Position numbers and translations under genes: made by a program. The notes below the pieces were generated by a model that was given only the letters and a program-made list of their open reading frames with translations, did not search any database and was not told where the DNA came from. From Nitrospira sp. (GTDB lineage Bacteria > Nitrospirota > Nitrospiria > Nitrospirales > Nitrospiraceae), in assembly GCA_005116965.1 (NCBI GenBank), contig SWDG01000025.1:532933-574141 (forward strand): DNA of 41,209 bases, in the 5' to 3' direction. Positions 33,656 through 40,318 of the stretch are shown here, in pieces; the first letter of the stretch is position 1; each line of letters opens with the position of its first letter.

Positions 33656-34683
33656 CTCGAAATTGGCGCGGCGGTGAGCGGCACCGCCGCCCACGTCGCG
33701 CCGGCATCGGTGGAGCGATAGAGCCCGCTGCCGTTCGTGCCGGCGTAGAGTAGTTGCGGATTCTTCGTACTCATAGCCAACGCGCGCATATTGAGCGTCG
33801 CAATGCCCTGGTTGATCGCCTGCCACGTCTTTCCGCTATCCAAACTTTTCCAGACCCCTTTCGGCCCACCAACATAGAGCTGCGACGGTTCCGTAGGATG
33901 GAGCAGCATGCTGCTGATAAAGGGATCAGGAAGGGATTGTCCAATCCGCTCCCATTGTTCACCTTTATTGACCGTGCGAAATAGCCCTTTCGTCGTCCCC
34001 GCATAAACAATAGAAGGATTCGTCTGATCGATTTCAATGGCATTCACGCCCAACGCCATGGACGCCATCAGCTCGCTCTCGGGAATCAACCCGTTATTGA
34101 TCCTTTTCCAGGACATTGCTCCATCCTCTGAGCGATACATCCCGCCCGTTGTTCCTCCGTACAGGGTGGAAGGGGCTTTGGGATTCATGGCGATGGCCGT
34201 CACAATGTGAACTTCCTTCATCCCGTTCATCCGTTCTTCCCATTCCCGGCCTGCATCTTTTGTGAAGAACACACCGACAGTCGTCGCAATATAGATCTTC
34301 TCGCTCAGCGTGGGATGGAACACGAACTGATTCACGAACGAGACATGTTCCTTCAAGCCGACATTATGCGGCAGCCAATGTTGCCCGCCATCCGGACTCT
34401 TGTACACCGCGTCCCCCATGGTACCGGCATAGATCGTAGCCGGCAGCAAAGGATCAATCGCGAGCGTGGTGACCCGCCGCGCACTGAAGCTTGGAAATCG
34501 CTCCCAGCTCCCACCGCCATCGCGGGACTTGTAGACCGCATCGTTCGTGGCGACGTAGAGAATATTTACATTCGTCGGATGGAGCGCAATCGAGACGACA
34601 GACTCGCTCTCCTTTTGGCAGCCATTGGAGAACAAGAAGAGCCCGAACAGGCTGAGGCTAAGGAGTGAACGAAATAGCTTCAT
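33649..34683 (-). CDS. Seven-repeat beta-propeller (BNR/Ycf48-like) lipoprotein
   Basis: From the ATG at 34683 the protein has 344 residues. A lipoprotein signal ends LFSNGC (Cys22). The remainder consists of seven repeats of about 43-46 residues, each of the pattern hPxxxxxxYxGTxxGhYxSxDxGxxWxxh. Seven such repeats would close a seven-bladed propeller, like sialidase/BNR and photosystem assembly factor Ycf48 proteins. No sialidase catalytic residues stand out, so a binding or assembly role in the periplasm is likelier. An alternative ATG at 34704 lies seven codons upstream; neither start has a good ribosome binding site. Confidence 0.88.
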   Translation of the reverse strand: MKLFRSLLSLSLFGLFLFSNGCQKESESVVSIALHPTNVNILYVATNDAVYKSRDGGGSWERFPSFSARRVTTLAIDPLLPATIYAGTMGDAVYKSPDGGQHWLPHNVGLKEHVSFVNQFVFHPTLSEKIYIATTVGVFFTKDAGREWEERMNGMKEVHIVTAIAMNPKAPSTLYGGTTGGMYRSEDGAMSWKRINNGLIPESELMASMALGVNAIEIDQTNPSIVYAGTTKGLFRTVNKGEQWERIGQSLPDPFISSMLLHPTEPSQLYVGGPKGVWKSLDSGKTWQAINQGIATLNMRALAMSTKNPQLLYAGTNGSGLYRSTDAGATWAAVPLTAAPISSQ

Positions 34684-34789
34684 CGTGGTGCGGGACCTAA
34701 TCATAGGAATTGACGATGAGTCAAGCTGAAGCGCTGATCGCTAATGTTCCTCCAACTCCAGAGATCTTGTCTCGTGCTTCACGCTTTGG

Positions 34790-34818
34790 TTGATAATAAT
34801 TAGGCATTTCAGTAGACT
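34790..34818 (+). promoter_or_regulatory. Promoter and possible operator of the DUF433/DUF5615 pair
   Basis: TTGATA (34790-34795) and TAGACT (34813-34818) are 17 bases apart. An imperfect palindrome, GACTT-CA-AAGTC (34815-34826), overlaps the -10 and expected start site. Antitoxins with DNA-binding N-termini often repress their own promoter through such a site. Confidence 0.48.
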
Positions 34819-34886
34819 TCAAAGTCACAGGGTTTGCGGAGTTGTTGTCAGATCCTAGGAGCTTCTTCGACCAGAAGACATCTATC

Positions 34887-35111
34887 ATGGCCGAACTAGT
34901 CGAACGCATTACCGTCAATCCAGAGCAATGCGGTGGGAGACCCTGTATCCGCGGGATGCGGATTCGGGTAGTGGATGTGCTGGATTTACTTGCTGCCGGC
35001 CTTTCTCAGCAGCAAGTCCTTGGAGAATTGCCGGACCTCGAAGCGGAAGATATTTCTGCCTGCCTTAGATTTGCCAGCAGCCGACTTAATCATCCCATTC
35101 TCGCAGCGTGA
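34887..35111 (+). CDS. DUF433 family antitoxin
   Basis: The 74-residue protein shows the DUF433 pattern: ERITVNPEQCGGRPCIRGMRI, then VVDVLDLLAAGLS and LGELPDLEAEDISACL, a winged or helix-turn-helix fold. DUF433 proteins are commonly encoded directly upstream of DUF5615 PIN-like toxins, and that is the case here. The start at 34887 agrees with the family; the frame opens at a TTG further upstream. The stop overlaps the toxin's GTG start (GTGA), so the two are translationally coupled. It likely binds its own promoter and neutralises the toxin. Confidence 0.87.
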   Translation: MAELVERITVNPEQCGGRPCIRGMRIRVVDVLDLLAAGLSQQQVLGELPDLEAEDISACLRFASSRLNHPILAA

Positions 35112-35452
35112 AGATCTGGGTAGATGCGCAGCTCTCTCCAGTAATTGCTCAGTGGCTCAGCTCCACCTATGGCGTGGAAGCTGCAGCAGTCAGAGACCTG
35201 CGACTGCGTGATGCACGGGATCGAGATATTTTTCTGACCGCACGAGATGCGAAGGCGATTCTTTTGACCAAGGACAGCGACATGATCGATCTCGTCACCC
35301 AACTCGGAGCACCGCCTCAGATCTTGTGGGTTAGATGCGGGAACACATCGAATAGTAAACTGATGACCATCCTCGCGAAGGCATGGCCGGTAGCAGAGCC
35401 TCTCCTCAAGGCAGGAGAGAAGATCGTCGAGATCAGTGACACAACGGGCTAG
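35108..35452 (+). CDS. DUF5615 PIN-like toxin
   Basis: The 114-residue protein starts KIWVDAQLSP, giving an Asp early in the chain, and includes LLTKDSDMIDLV with the acidic cluster typical of PIN-like folds, then PPQILWVRCGN. DUF5615 proteins are predicted ribonuclease toxins related to the Mut7-C and VapC groups. The GTG start overlaps the antitoxin stop by four bases. Together with the DUF433 gene it forms a standard type II-like module, part of the AT-rich accessory segment. Toxicity and RNA target cannot be read from sequence. Confidence 0.85.
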   Translation: MKIWVDAQLSPVIAQWLSSTYGVEAAAVRDLRLRDARDRDIFLTARDAKAILLTKDSDMIDLVTQLGAPPQILWVRCGNTSNSKLMTILAKAWPVAEPLLKAGEKIVEISDTTG

Positions 35453-35805
35453 GGAACGCAAAGATGCCGCAATTACCGGAAGCATTGCGAACCAGTAAGA
35501 AGCTGCCGGTAAGGCACTCGTCAACTTCGAGGCCACATGCGATGTGTGGCAAGAAGTCCTGGACGGTGTGCGAGAGATCAAAGCTGGAGAAGGAAAGCGG
35601 ACCAACGTTGAAGCTAAGTCCTACGTCGTTCGCGTGCGATGTGCCACGCAAGTGTACTCTGACCCCTATTATTTCCTGCTTGAGGTGGCAGACGTTCCTA
35701 TCGTCGGTGGTCGTCTTATGCTTGTCAACTAAGCCGTTGCGCGATGCAAATAACAAGATGTGTTCCCTAGCCTCATTTCGGAAATTAAACCATTGGTAGT
35801 TCACC
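35453..35805 (+). pseudogene. Probable broken gene after the toxin, with a possible remnant frame at 35544-35732
   Basis: No intact gene is visible here. A plus-strand frame encodes about 62 residues from 35544 (GTG) to 35732, with a protein-like sequence (VEAKSYVVRVRC, DPYYFLLEVADVP). The same frame continues upstream with protein-like composition through an in-frame TAA at about 35495-35497, back to a GTG overlapping the DUF5615 end. This suggests a gene inactivated by a nonsense change. The family is not recognisable. It could instead be a short real gene starting at GTG with no ribosome binding site. Confidence 0.4.
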
Positions 35806-36243
35806 ATGCCGAGATTCTTTCATGTCGCGCCCATTCTTCTTAGTCCGGGCAGTGTAATCTTGCCTGGCAACTGGGGTCGCATTCTTCGGGTTTATTTCCA
35901 AGCAAACGATGTTCTATTCAGAGAGTACGTCTTGGAGGAGACACGAAGATCTAAGTTTCCTGAGAAACCAAGTCGGCTGAACGCGGTCTTTCTCCTCGAA
36001 ACATTCGAAGAGGCACTTTGGTACAAAAATAATCTCGCTAACACAAACCTGGTTTATGAGGTAGACGCTGAAACCGAAGGTGTTGTTATTCATCGAGGCG
36101 ATTACACAAAAGTAAGCCCCGTTAACCAGCCTATGCTTGATGCAGTACCGAGATATGCAGAGGAGTATTGGTCACGTATTCCCACTGAGAGGATTGAGGT
36201 TGTTTTCCCAAACGCCGTTACTGTGGTGGCCAAACGGGACTAG
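35806..36243 (+). CDS. DUF2441-like protein
   Basis: The 145-residue protein begins FFHVAPILLSPGSVILPGNWGR and contains FPEKPSRLNAVFLLETFEEA, both of which resemble DUF2441 proteins, thought to share an ADP-ribosyltransferase-like fold. A later GVVIHRGDYTKVSPV and the YWSRIP segment complete it. It is soluble. I cannot point to a full catalytic set, so activity is uncertain. Codon use is more AT-rich than in the flanking metabolic genes, which fits its place in an accessory islet. Confidence 0.65.
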   Translation: MPRFFHVAPILLSPGSVILPGNWGRILRVYFQANDVLFREYVLEETRRSKFPEKPSRLNAVFLLETFEEALWYKNNLANTNLVYEVDAETEGVVIHRGDYTKVSPVNQPMLDAVPRYAEEYWSRIPTERIEVVFPNAVTVVAKRD

Positions 36244-36322
36244 ACTGATCCGTGTTCGGTTACACACACCACAGATTGTTGAGGCCATGTATTGTTAAAA
36301 TCTTCGACAAGATAAGGACCAT

Positions 36323-36787
36323 ATGGAGAGCTTAACCGTTTTCTTTACCGTGCTTTCCGGGGTCATCACCTTCGTCGTCGGGCAATTGGCTGTCAAACTG
36401 ATCCTTGATCCGGTCCAGGACTTAAAAAAGACCATCGGTCAGATCTCTCATACACTTGTCGACCGCGCCAATGTCATCGCCAATCCTGACGTGTCAACCA
36501 AAGAGGAGAAAAATGAGACTTCGGTATTGCTTCGCAAACTGTCAGCCCATCTACACGCTCACCTTTATCTCGTCCCTTGGTATGTGACTACTTGCCGAAT
36601 CTTTCGCATCCCATCGAAGGAGAAGCTACTTTCCGCATCGAAGAACCTTATTGGGCTATCCAACGGTATCTACAGTGCCAATCCGACCAAGGCAGACGAG
36701 TGGAACGCCAAGCGAATAGAAGCCATCTGCGATTCGCTAAGCATTTACCTTGCCGATGAATCCAGGTGGCCAAAGGACCTCAAGTGA
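36323..36787 (+). CDS. Membrane-anchored hypothetical protein
   Basis: The 154-residue protein has one N-terminal membrane helix (about 5-28) followed by a helical cytoplasmic domain. The DPVQDLKKTIGQISHTLVDR segment after the helix and the soluble remainder resemble a group of unnamed accessory proteins found in variable regions. AAGGA precedes the ATG. No catalytic motif is seen. A hairpin follows the gene. Confidence 0.68.
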   Translation: MESLTVFFTVLSGVITFVVGQLAVKLILDPVQDLKKTIGQISHTLVDRANVIANPDVSTKEEKNETSVLLRKLSAHLHAHLYLVPWYVTTCRIFRIPSKEKLLSASKNLIGLSNGIYSANPTKADEWNAKRIEAICDSLSIYLADESRWPKDLK

Positions 36788-36800
36788 TGCCGAATCATTC

Positions 36801-36825
36801 ATGCCAATAGACAGCCCTTTGGCAT
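36801..36825 (+). terminator. Terminator-like hairpin
   Basis: ATGCCAA (36801-36807) pairs perfectly with TTGGCAT (36819-36825) around an 11-base loop, 13 bases after the stop of the membrane-anchored protein. The following bases are AT-rich but have no T-run, so the call is tentative. Confidence 0.45.
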
Positions 36826-36853
36826 ATTAATGTCAGGTGTGAGTATTAACGTC
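36825..36853. repeat. Imperfect direct repeat
   Basis: TATTAATGTC (36825-36834) recurs as TATTAACGTC (36844-36853), one mismatch, 19 bases apart and so on nearly the same DNA face. It may be an operator or a decayed element end in the accessory segment. Confidence 0.3.
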
Positions 36854-36983
36854 GAGAATAGGGGCGGATCTTGCTTTGTGCATCACGGCATGATCGCCAA
36901 ATCCTCACCGCGTAGCCACGCCAGATCCAATGTGCCGAGATACCATACGAATCCTACTGACCTGTTGGCTGTGATCCGGAGAC

Positions 36984-37229
36984 ATGAGTAGAGAGACGAA
37001 GTCCGCGCGCTTCAAGAATATCGACGCTCTGGTGAAATCCGGTGGCGAGGTCACAATCGGGAGAATCGGCCAGGTACGCTGCGGTGCGACCGCCGCCGAT
37101 GAAGACCAATCGCTCGCGATGCTTGCACGCCAACCTGAGGAGTCCTTGGAGGAACTTCTTGACCGCCTCGACAGAGCAATCGTCAAAGCATGGGACGAGG
37201 GGGAGTATATCGACGAGATCAACAGATAG
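36984..37229 (+). CDS. Small conserved-looking hypothetical protein
   Basis: This is an 81-residue, acidic, helical protein with a short N-terminal beta region (GGEVTIGRIGQVRCGA) and a helix-rich C-terminus (ESLEELLDRLDRAIVKAWDEG). I do not know the family, but the composition is that of a real protein. CCGGAG lies just upstream of the ATG, although close. There is no obvious operon partner. It may be an accessory or toxin-antitoxin-related protein. Confidence 0.62.
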   Translation: MSRETKSARFKNIDALVKSGGEVTIGRIGQVRCGATAADEDQSLAMLARQPEESLEELLDRLDRAIVKAWDEGEYIDEINR

Positions 37230-37518
37230 CGGCTCTAAAACGGTTCGAGAAGTAAGCGTCGAAAGCCTATATGCCTGCGAACGGTCGCCGTGATGTCGTG
37301 TCACAATACGATTCGGGTTTGTAGTGTCAGCTGACCTTTGGCAACGATAAAACTTCGGCATCTCCTTCGCCTAAGTACCACCTCTAGGCATCGCCTTCCA
37401 AATAGCCCACTTCCCAACAGATAATCGAGACGGCGTTTGCGGCTACCAGGACTATCGCAGAAGATAACGACAAGGGGATCCCATCAGTTGCTGAAGCGCG
37501 TTGCTTCTAGGAGACATC

Positions 37519-38292
37519 GTGGAACTACCCATCGTCTGCATCGCAGCATTACTTGCCTCCGCCCTCACGCTGTTTTCCGGATTTGGGCTTGGCACGTTGC
37601 TAATGCCGGTGGTCGCCGTCTTCTTTCCCTTGGAACTGGCGATTGCCATGACGGCCATGGTCCATCTGGCCAACAACCTATTCAAGATCGGGCTGCTCGG
37701 ACGGAAGGCCGATTACTCTGTGCTGCTGAAGTTCGGGCTACCCGCAGTTGCGGCAGCCTTTGCGGGAGCTGCGTTGCTAACATACTTGGGGGAAGTCCAA
37801 CCACTCTATGAGTACCAGGCATTGGGGAGCAATCGGCAGGTAACGGCACTCAAGCTGATCATCGGTGCACTCATCGTGTTGTTCATTATCTTGGAACTCT
37901 CCCCGACATTCTCGAAGACTGCGCTCGATCGAAAATGGCTCCCGTTCGGCGGCGTCATCAGTGGGTTCTTCGGCGGATTGTCGGGGCATCAAGGCGCTTT
38001 CCGCAGCATGTTCCTGATGAAGGCGGGTCTGGAGAAAGAGGCGTTTGTGGCTACTGGAGTTGTGCTGGCTGTCATGGTCGATCTTTCTCGCATGGTCATC
38101 TACGGTGTTGGACTATCGGATCAGGGCGATACGATCGAGTGGCAGTTAGTCATCGGCGCCAGTGCGTCTGCCTTTGCCGGGGCCTACGTCGGCGCACAGA
38201 TGCTCAAGAAGGTCACGCTCCGATCGCTCCAGTTGATGGTCTCGGCTCTGTTGATTGTGGTCGGCTGTGGGCTGATCGTGGGTGTCTTGTGA
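37519..38292 (+). CDS. TauE/SafE-family membrane transporter
   Basis: The 257-residue protein consists of seven or eight membrane helices with the GFGLGTLLMPVVAVFFP opening and the GGLSGHQGAFRSMFL loop typical of the TauE/SafE (sulfite or organosulfonate exporter) family. The internal start is the GTG at 37519, chosen because AGGAG lies five bases upstream; the frame opens at a TTG at 37501. Substrate within the family is variable, and no sulfur-metabolism neighbour points to one. It is convergent with the AttH-like gene. The preceding 290 bases contain no other gene. Confidence 0.85.
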   Translation: MELPIVCIAALLASALTLFSGFGLGTLLMPVVAVFFPLELAIAMTAMVHLANNLFKIGLLGRKADYSVLLKFGLPAVAAAFAGAALLTYLGEVQPLYEYQALGSNRQVTALKLIIGALIVLFIILELSPTFSKTALDRKWLPFGGVISGFFGGLSGHQGAFRSMFLMKAGLEKEAFVATGVVLAVMVDLSRMVIYGVGLSDQGDTIEWQLVIGASASAFAGAYVGAQMLKKVTLRSLQLMVSALLIVVGCGLIVGVL

Positions 38293-38314
38293 TTCGACTA
38301 TGCGGCCTTTCTCC

Positions 38315-39478
38315 CTACAGCTTGAGGCGTTCGACATAGCCGGTCAGCTCGACGTAGCCTTGACCTTTCACGGGTTTGCCTTGTTTAGTCCCTGTCACCG
38401 CCACCGCCCCTTCCCAATAGGAGACCTTGGTGCTGCGCGAGGTGCGTAGTTCCTGATCCGCGAGCAGCGGCGTGACATCCAGCACTAGGTCGAGCGACGG
38501 GAATGTCAGCTTCCATCGGCTGGGATACGTGGCCTTGCTCTCAGGGCTGGTCCAGGTTGCGGTGGATTCGATCTGAAAGTCGGTCACCTCCAGGTGTCGA
38601 GTGCGTCCATCCGGCGACACCGCGGTCCCGCTGGAAGCCAGATCGGACGAGCCATCTTTCCGCCGCATCCGATACAGCATGAGTTCGGTGTCGTCTTCCA
38701 ACTGGATGCTAAACCAGTCCCATCCGACCTGATCCGTCCCGAGTTCGGTCGACCCGAATTCATGGTCCATCCAGGTGAGACCAGTCACTTCGAACTGTTC
38801 GCCGTCGATCGTCAGGCTGCCCGTTGTCGCAAGTCTGGTAAACGAATAGTAGTGAGAGGCTTGACTGACATCTTTCCCCTTTCGGCTGATACCTGCTGCG
38901 CCGTGGGTGACGAGAGGCTTAGCCGGTTGGAGTGTGAGGGCGAGCGAATGGGTGTCGTCATGGGCGACCACGGTATGGGATCCGGTCGAGTCCGTGGCAG
39001 CCTCCGCACGCCAATCATCGATCCAGACGCGAAGCCGCGACTCGTCGGCACCGGCCTTCCCCAACCCTTCTCGACTGAACTTTTCCGAGAAATGAAATCG
39101 CTTCCCGGTGATGTCGGTCACAGCGAAATGGGCCAGATACAGGTGGCTGATCGACCATTTGGACGGCAGAGTTTTGATGTCGTCAGGCGGCACCCCTCGA
39201 CGGAAGAAGGTCAATTCAAAGCCAAATGCTCGTCCGTTTTTCGACCGCAGATGGCCTGTGTAGTACCACCACTCGGTTCGATAGCGAGCATGCGATCCAT
39301 GGTCTCTGGGAAACTCGTACCGATAGCCGGCGGTCGCCGGTTGAAAAGGTACGGAAGCCGGACTTGCGGCGAGTGCCATCGACACAGTCACGCTCAGCAA
39401 GACAGGGACTACCATGAGGATCCGTCTCCAGGCTGTCAGGCGCTGTCTTGCATCGTCAGCTACTTGTAAGTGGATCAC
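38315..39478 (-). CDS. AttH/CrtC-like lipocalin-family protein
   Basis: The 387-residue protein has an N-terminal basic stretch then a signal peptide (about 20-37, ending ALA). The hallmark EWWYYTGH is at 69-76 and WMDHEFGS at 236-243, followed by GWDWFSIQL, the three signature elements of the AttH/carotenoid 1,2-hydratase (CrtC) beta-barrel fold. In many bacteria the AttH form is encoded beside FtsX/MacB-type ABC transporters; none is adjacent here. The substrate is unknown; hydration of an isoprenoid or ligand carriage is possible. The frame starts with a GTG, supported by GGGAGGG ten bases upstream, and is divergent from the LON-domain gene. Confidence 0.86.
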   Translation of the reverse strand: MIHLQVADDARQRLTAWRRILMVVPVLLSVTVSMALAASPASVPFQPATAGYRYEFPRDHGSHARYRTEWWYYTGHLRSKNGRAFGFELTFFRRGVPPDDIKTLPSKWSISHLYLAHFAVTDITGKRFHFSEKFSREGLGKAGADESRLRVWIDDWRAEAATDSTGSHTVVAHDDTHSLALTLQPAKPLVTHGAAGISRKGKDVSQASHYYSFTRLATTGSLTIDGEQFEVTGLTWMDHEFGSTELGTDQVGWDWFSIQLEDDTELMLYRMRRKDGSSDLASSGTAVSPDGRTRHLEVTDFQIESTATWTSPESKATYPSRWKLTFPSLDLVLDVTPLLADQELRTSRSTKVSYWEGAVAVTGTKQGKPVKGQGYVELTGYVERLKL

Positions 39479-39593
39479 GTACCCTGAGCCCTCCCGTTGT
39501 ATCGGTTATACCACGCGTCCAACCCATGAACCAATCGACTGTCTCAGAGCGATGTTTTGTATTTCGCCATGACTCGTCACCGAGCAAACGGCG

Positions 39594-39623
39594 TTGACAA
39601 TTTTCACACGTGTCAGCTATCGT
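39594..39623 (+). promoter_or_regulatory. Promoter for the LON-domain gene, probable leaderless start
   Basis: A perfect TTGACA (39594-39599) and TATCGT (39618-39623) are 18 bases apart. The gene's ATG at 39629 is only six bases after the -10, where transcription should begin, and there is no Shine-Dalgarno. The 8-bp palindrome ACACGTGT (39606-39613) lies in the spacer and could be an operator. Confidence 0.55.
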
Positions 39624-39628
39624 GAGCC

Positions 39629-40318
39629 ATGCAGGCTGATCATGAGCGGGGGCCGTCTGATCGGAGTTCGTCCAAATATGTCGAACCGTTTCCGATTCCC
39701 GATCGCCTTCCGGTGTTTCCGTTACCCAATGTCGTCTTTTTTCCCAGAACGTACCTGCCGCTCCACATTTTTGAACCACGCTATCGCCAGATGATCGCTG
39801 ATGTGACAATGGGTGGTCAATGTATTGCCATGGCGCTTCTGAAAGAAGGGTGGGAGCCGGACTACTATGGGAATCCGGCAATCTATCCCGCACTCTGCAT
39901 CGGACGGATCGTGAGTGTGCAACCCTTGCCGGACGGGCGCTCCAATATCTTGTTGCAAGGGCTCGAACGGTGCGAGATTTCCGAAGAACACTTCGACAAG
40001 CCTTATCGCGAAGCGACGATTCAGGTTACGCCCATGTGCTCCAACGAGGGACTGGCCAAAGGCGTTCGGCGAGCGCTGGTCGATGTGCTTGGGCGGTACC
40101 TTCAGGCGAGAGAAGATAGTGCGGCATGGCAAGGGTTTTTTCGCGAAGAAGTCAGTGATGAAGTCTTGGTCAATACTCTCTCAACCTATTTGGACTGTAC
40201 CCCCTTGGAAAAACAATTTTTACTGGAAGCGGACGGGCTCCACCAACGAGCTCGTCGATTGAACGATCTGGTTCAATTCATGCTCCACGAACCTCACGGC
40301 ATAAAGGGCTTGGACTAA
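39629..40318 (+). CDS. LON substrate-binding (N-terminal) domain protein
   Basis: The 229-residue protein lacks the AAA+ and protease parts of Lon and consists of the LON N-terminal domain alone. LPVFPLPNVVFFPRTYLPLH (28-47) followed by IFEPRYRQM is the family opening, with GRIVSVQPLPDGRSNILLQGLERCEI further on. Stand-alone LON-domain proteins are of unknown function and may bind unfolded proteins or ligands. Its stop is directly followed by the ABC ATPase ATG with no gap, so the two are tightly coupled. The start is fixed by lack of another in-frame ATG before the domain. Confidence 0.88.
   Translation: MQADHERGPSDRSSSKYVEPFPIPDRLPVFPLPNVVFFPRTYLPLHIFEPRYRQMIADVTMGGQCIAMALLKEGWEPDYYGNPAIYPALCIGRIVSVQPLPDGRSNILLQGLERCEISEEHFDKPYREATIQVTPMCSNEGLAKGVRRALVDVLGRYLQAREDSAAWQGFFREEVSDEVLVNTLSTYLDCTPLEKQFLLEADGLHQRARRLNDLVQFMLHEPHGIKGLD

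Noticed and set aside
36905-37361. Two minus-strand frames opposite the 81-residue protein
   Set aside because: They are Ser/Arg-rich shadows with no ribosome binding site.
37437-37811. 124-residue plus-strand frame overlapping the TauE-type gene
   Set aside because: It is out of frame with the transporter, which has clear membrane helices.
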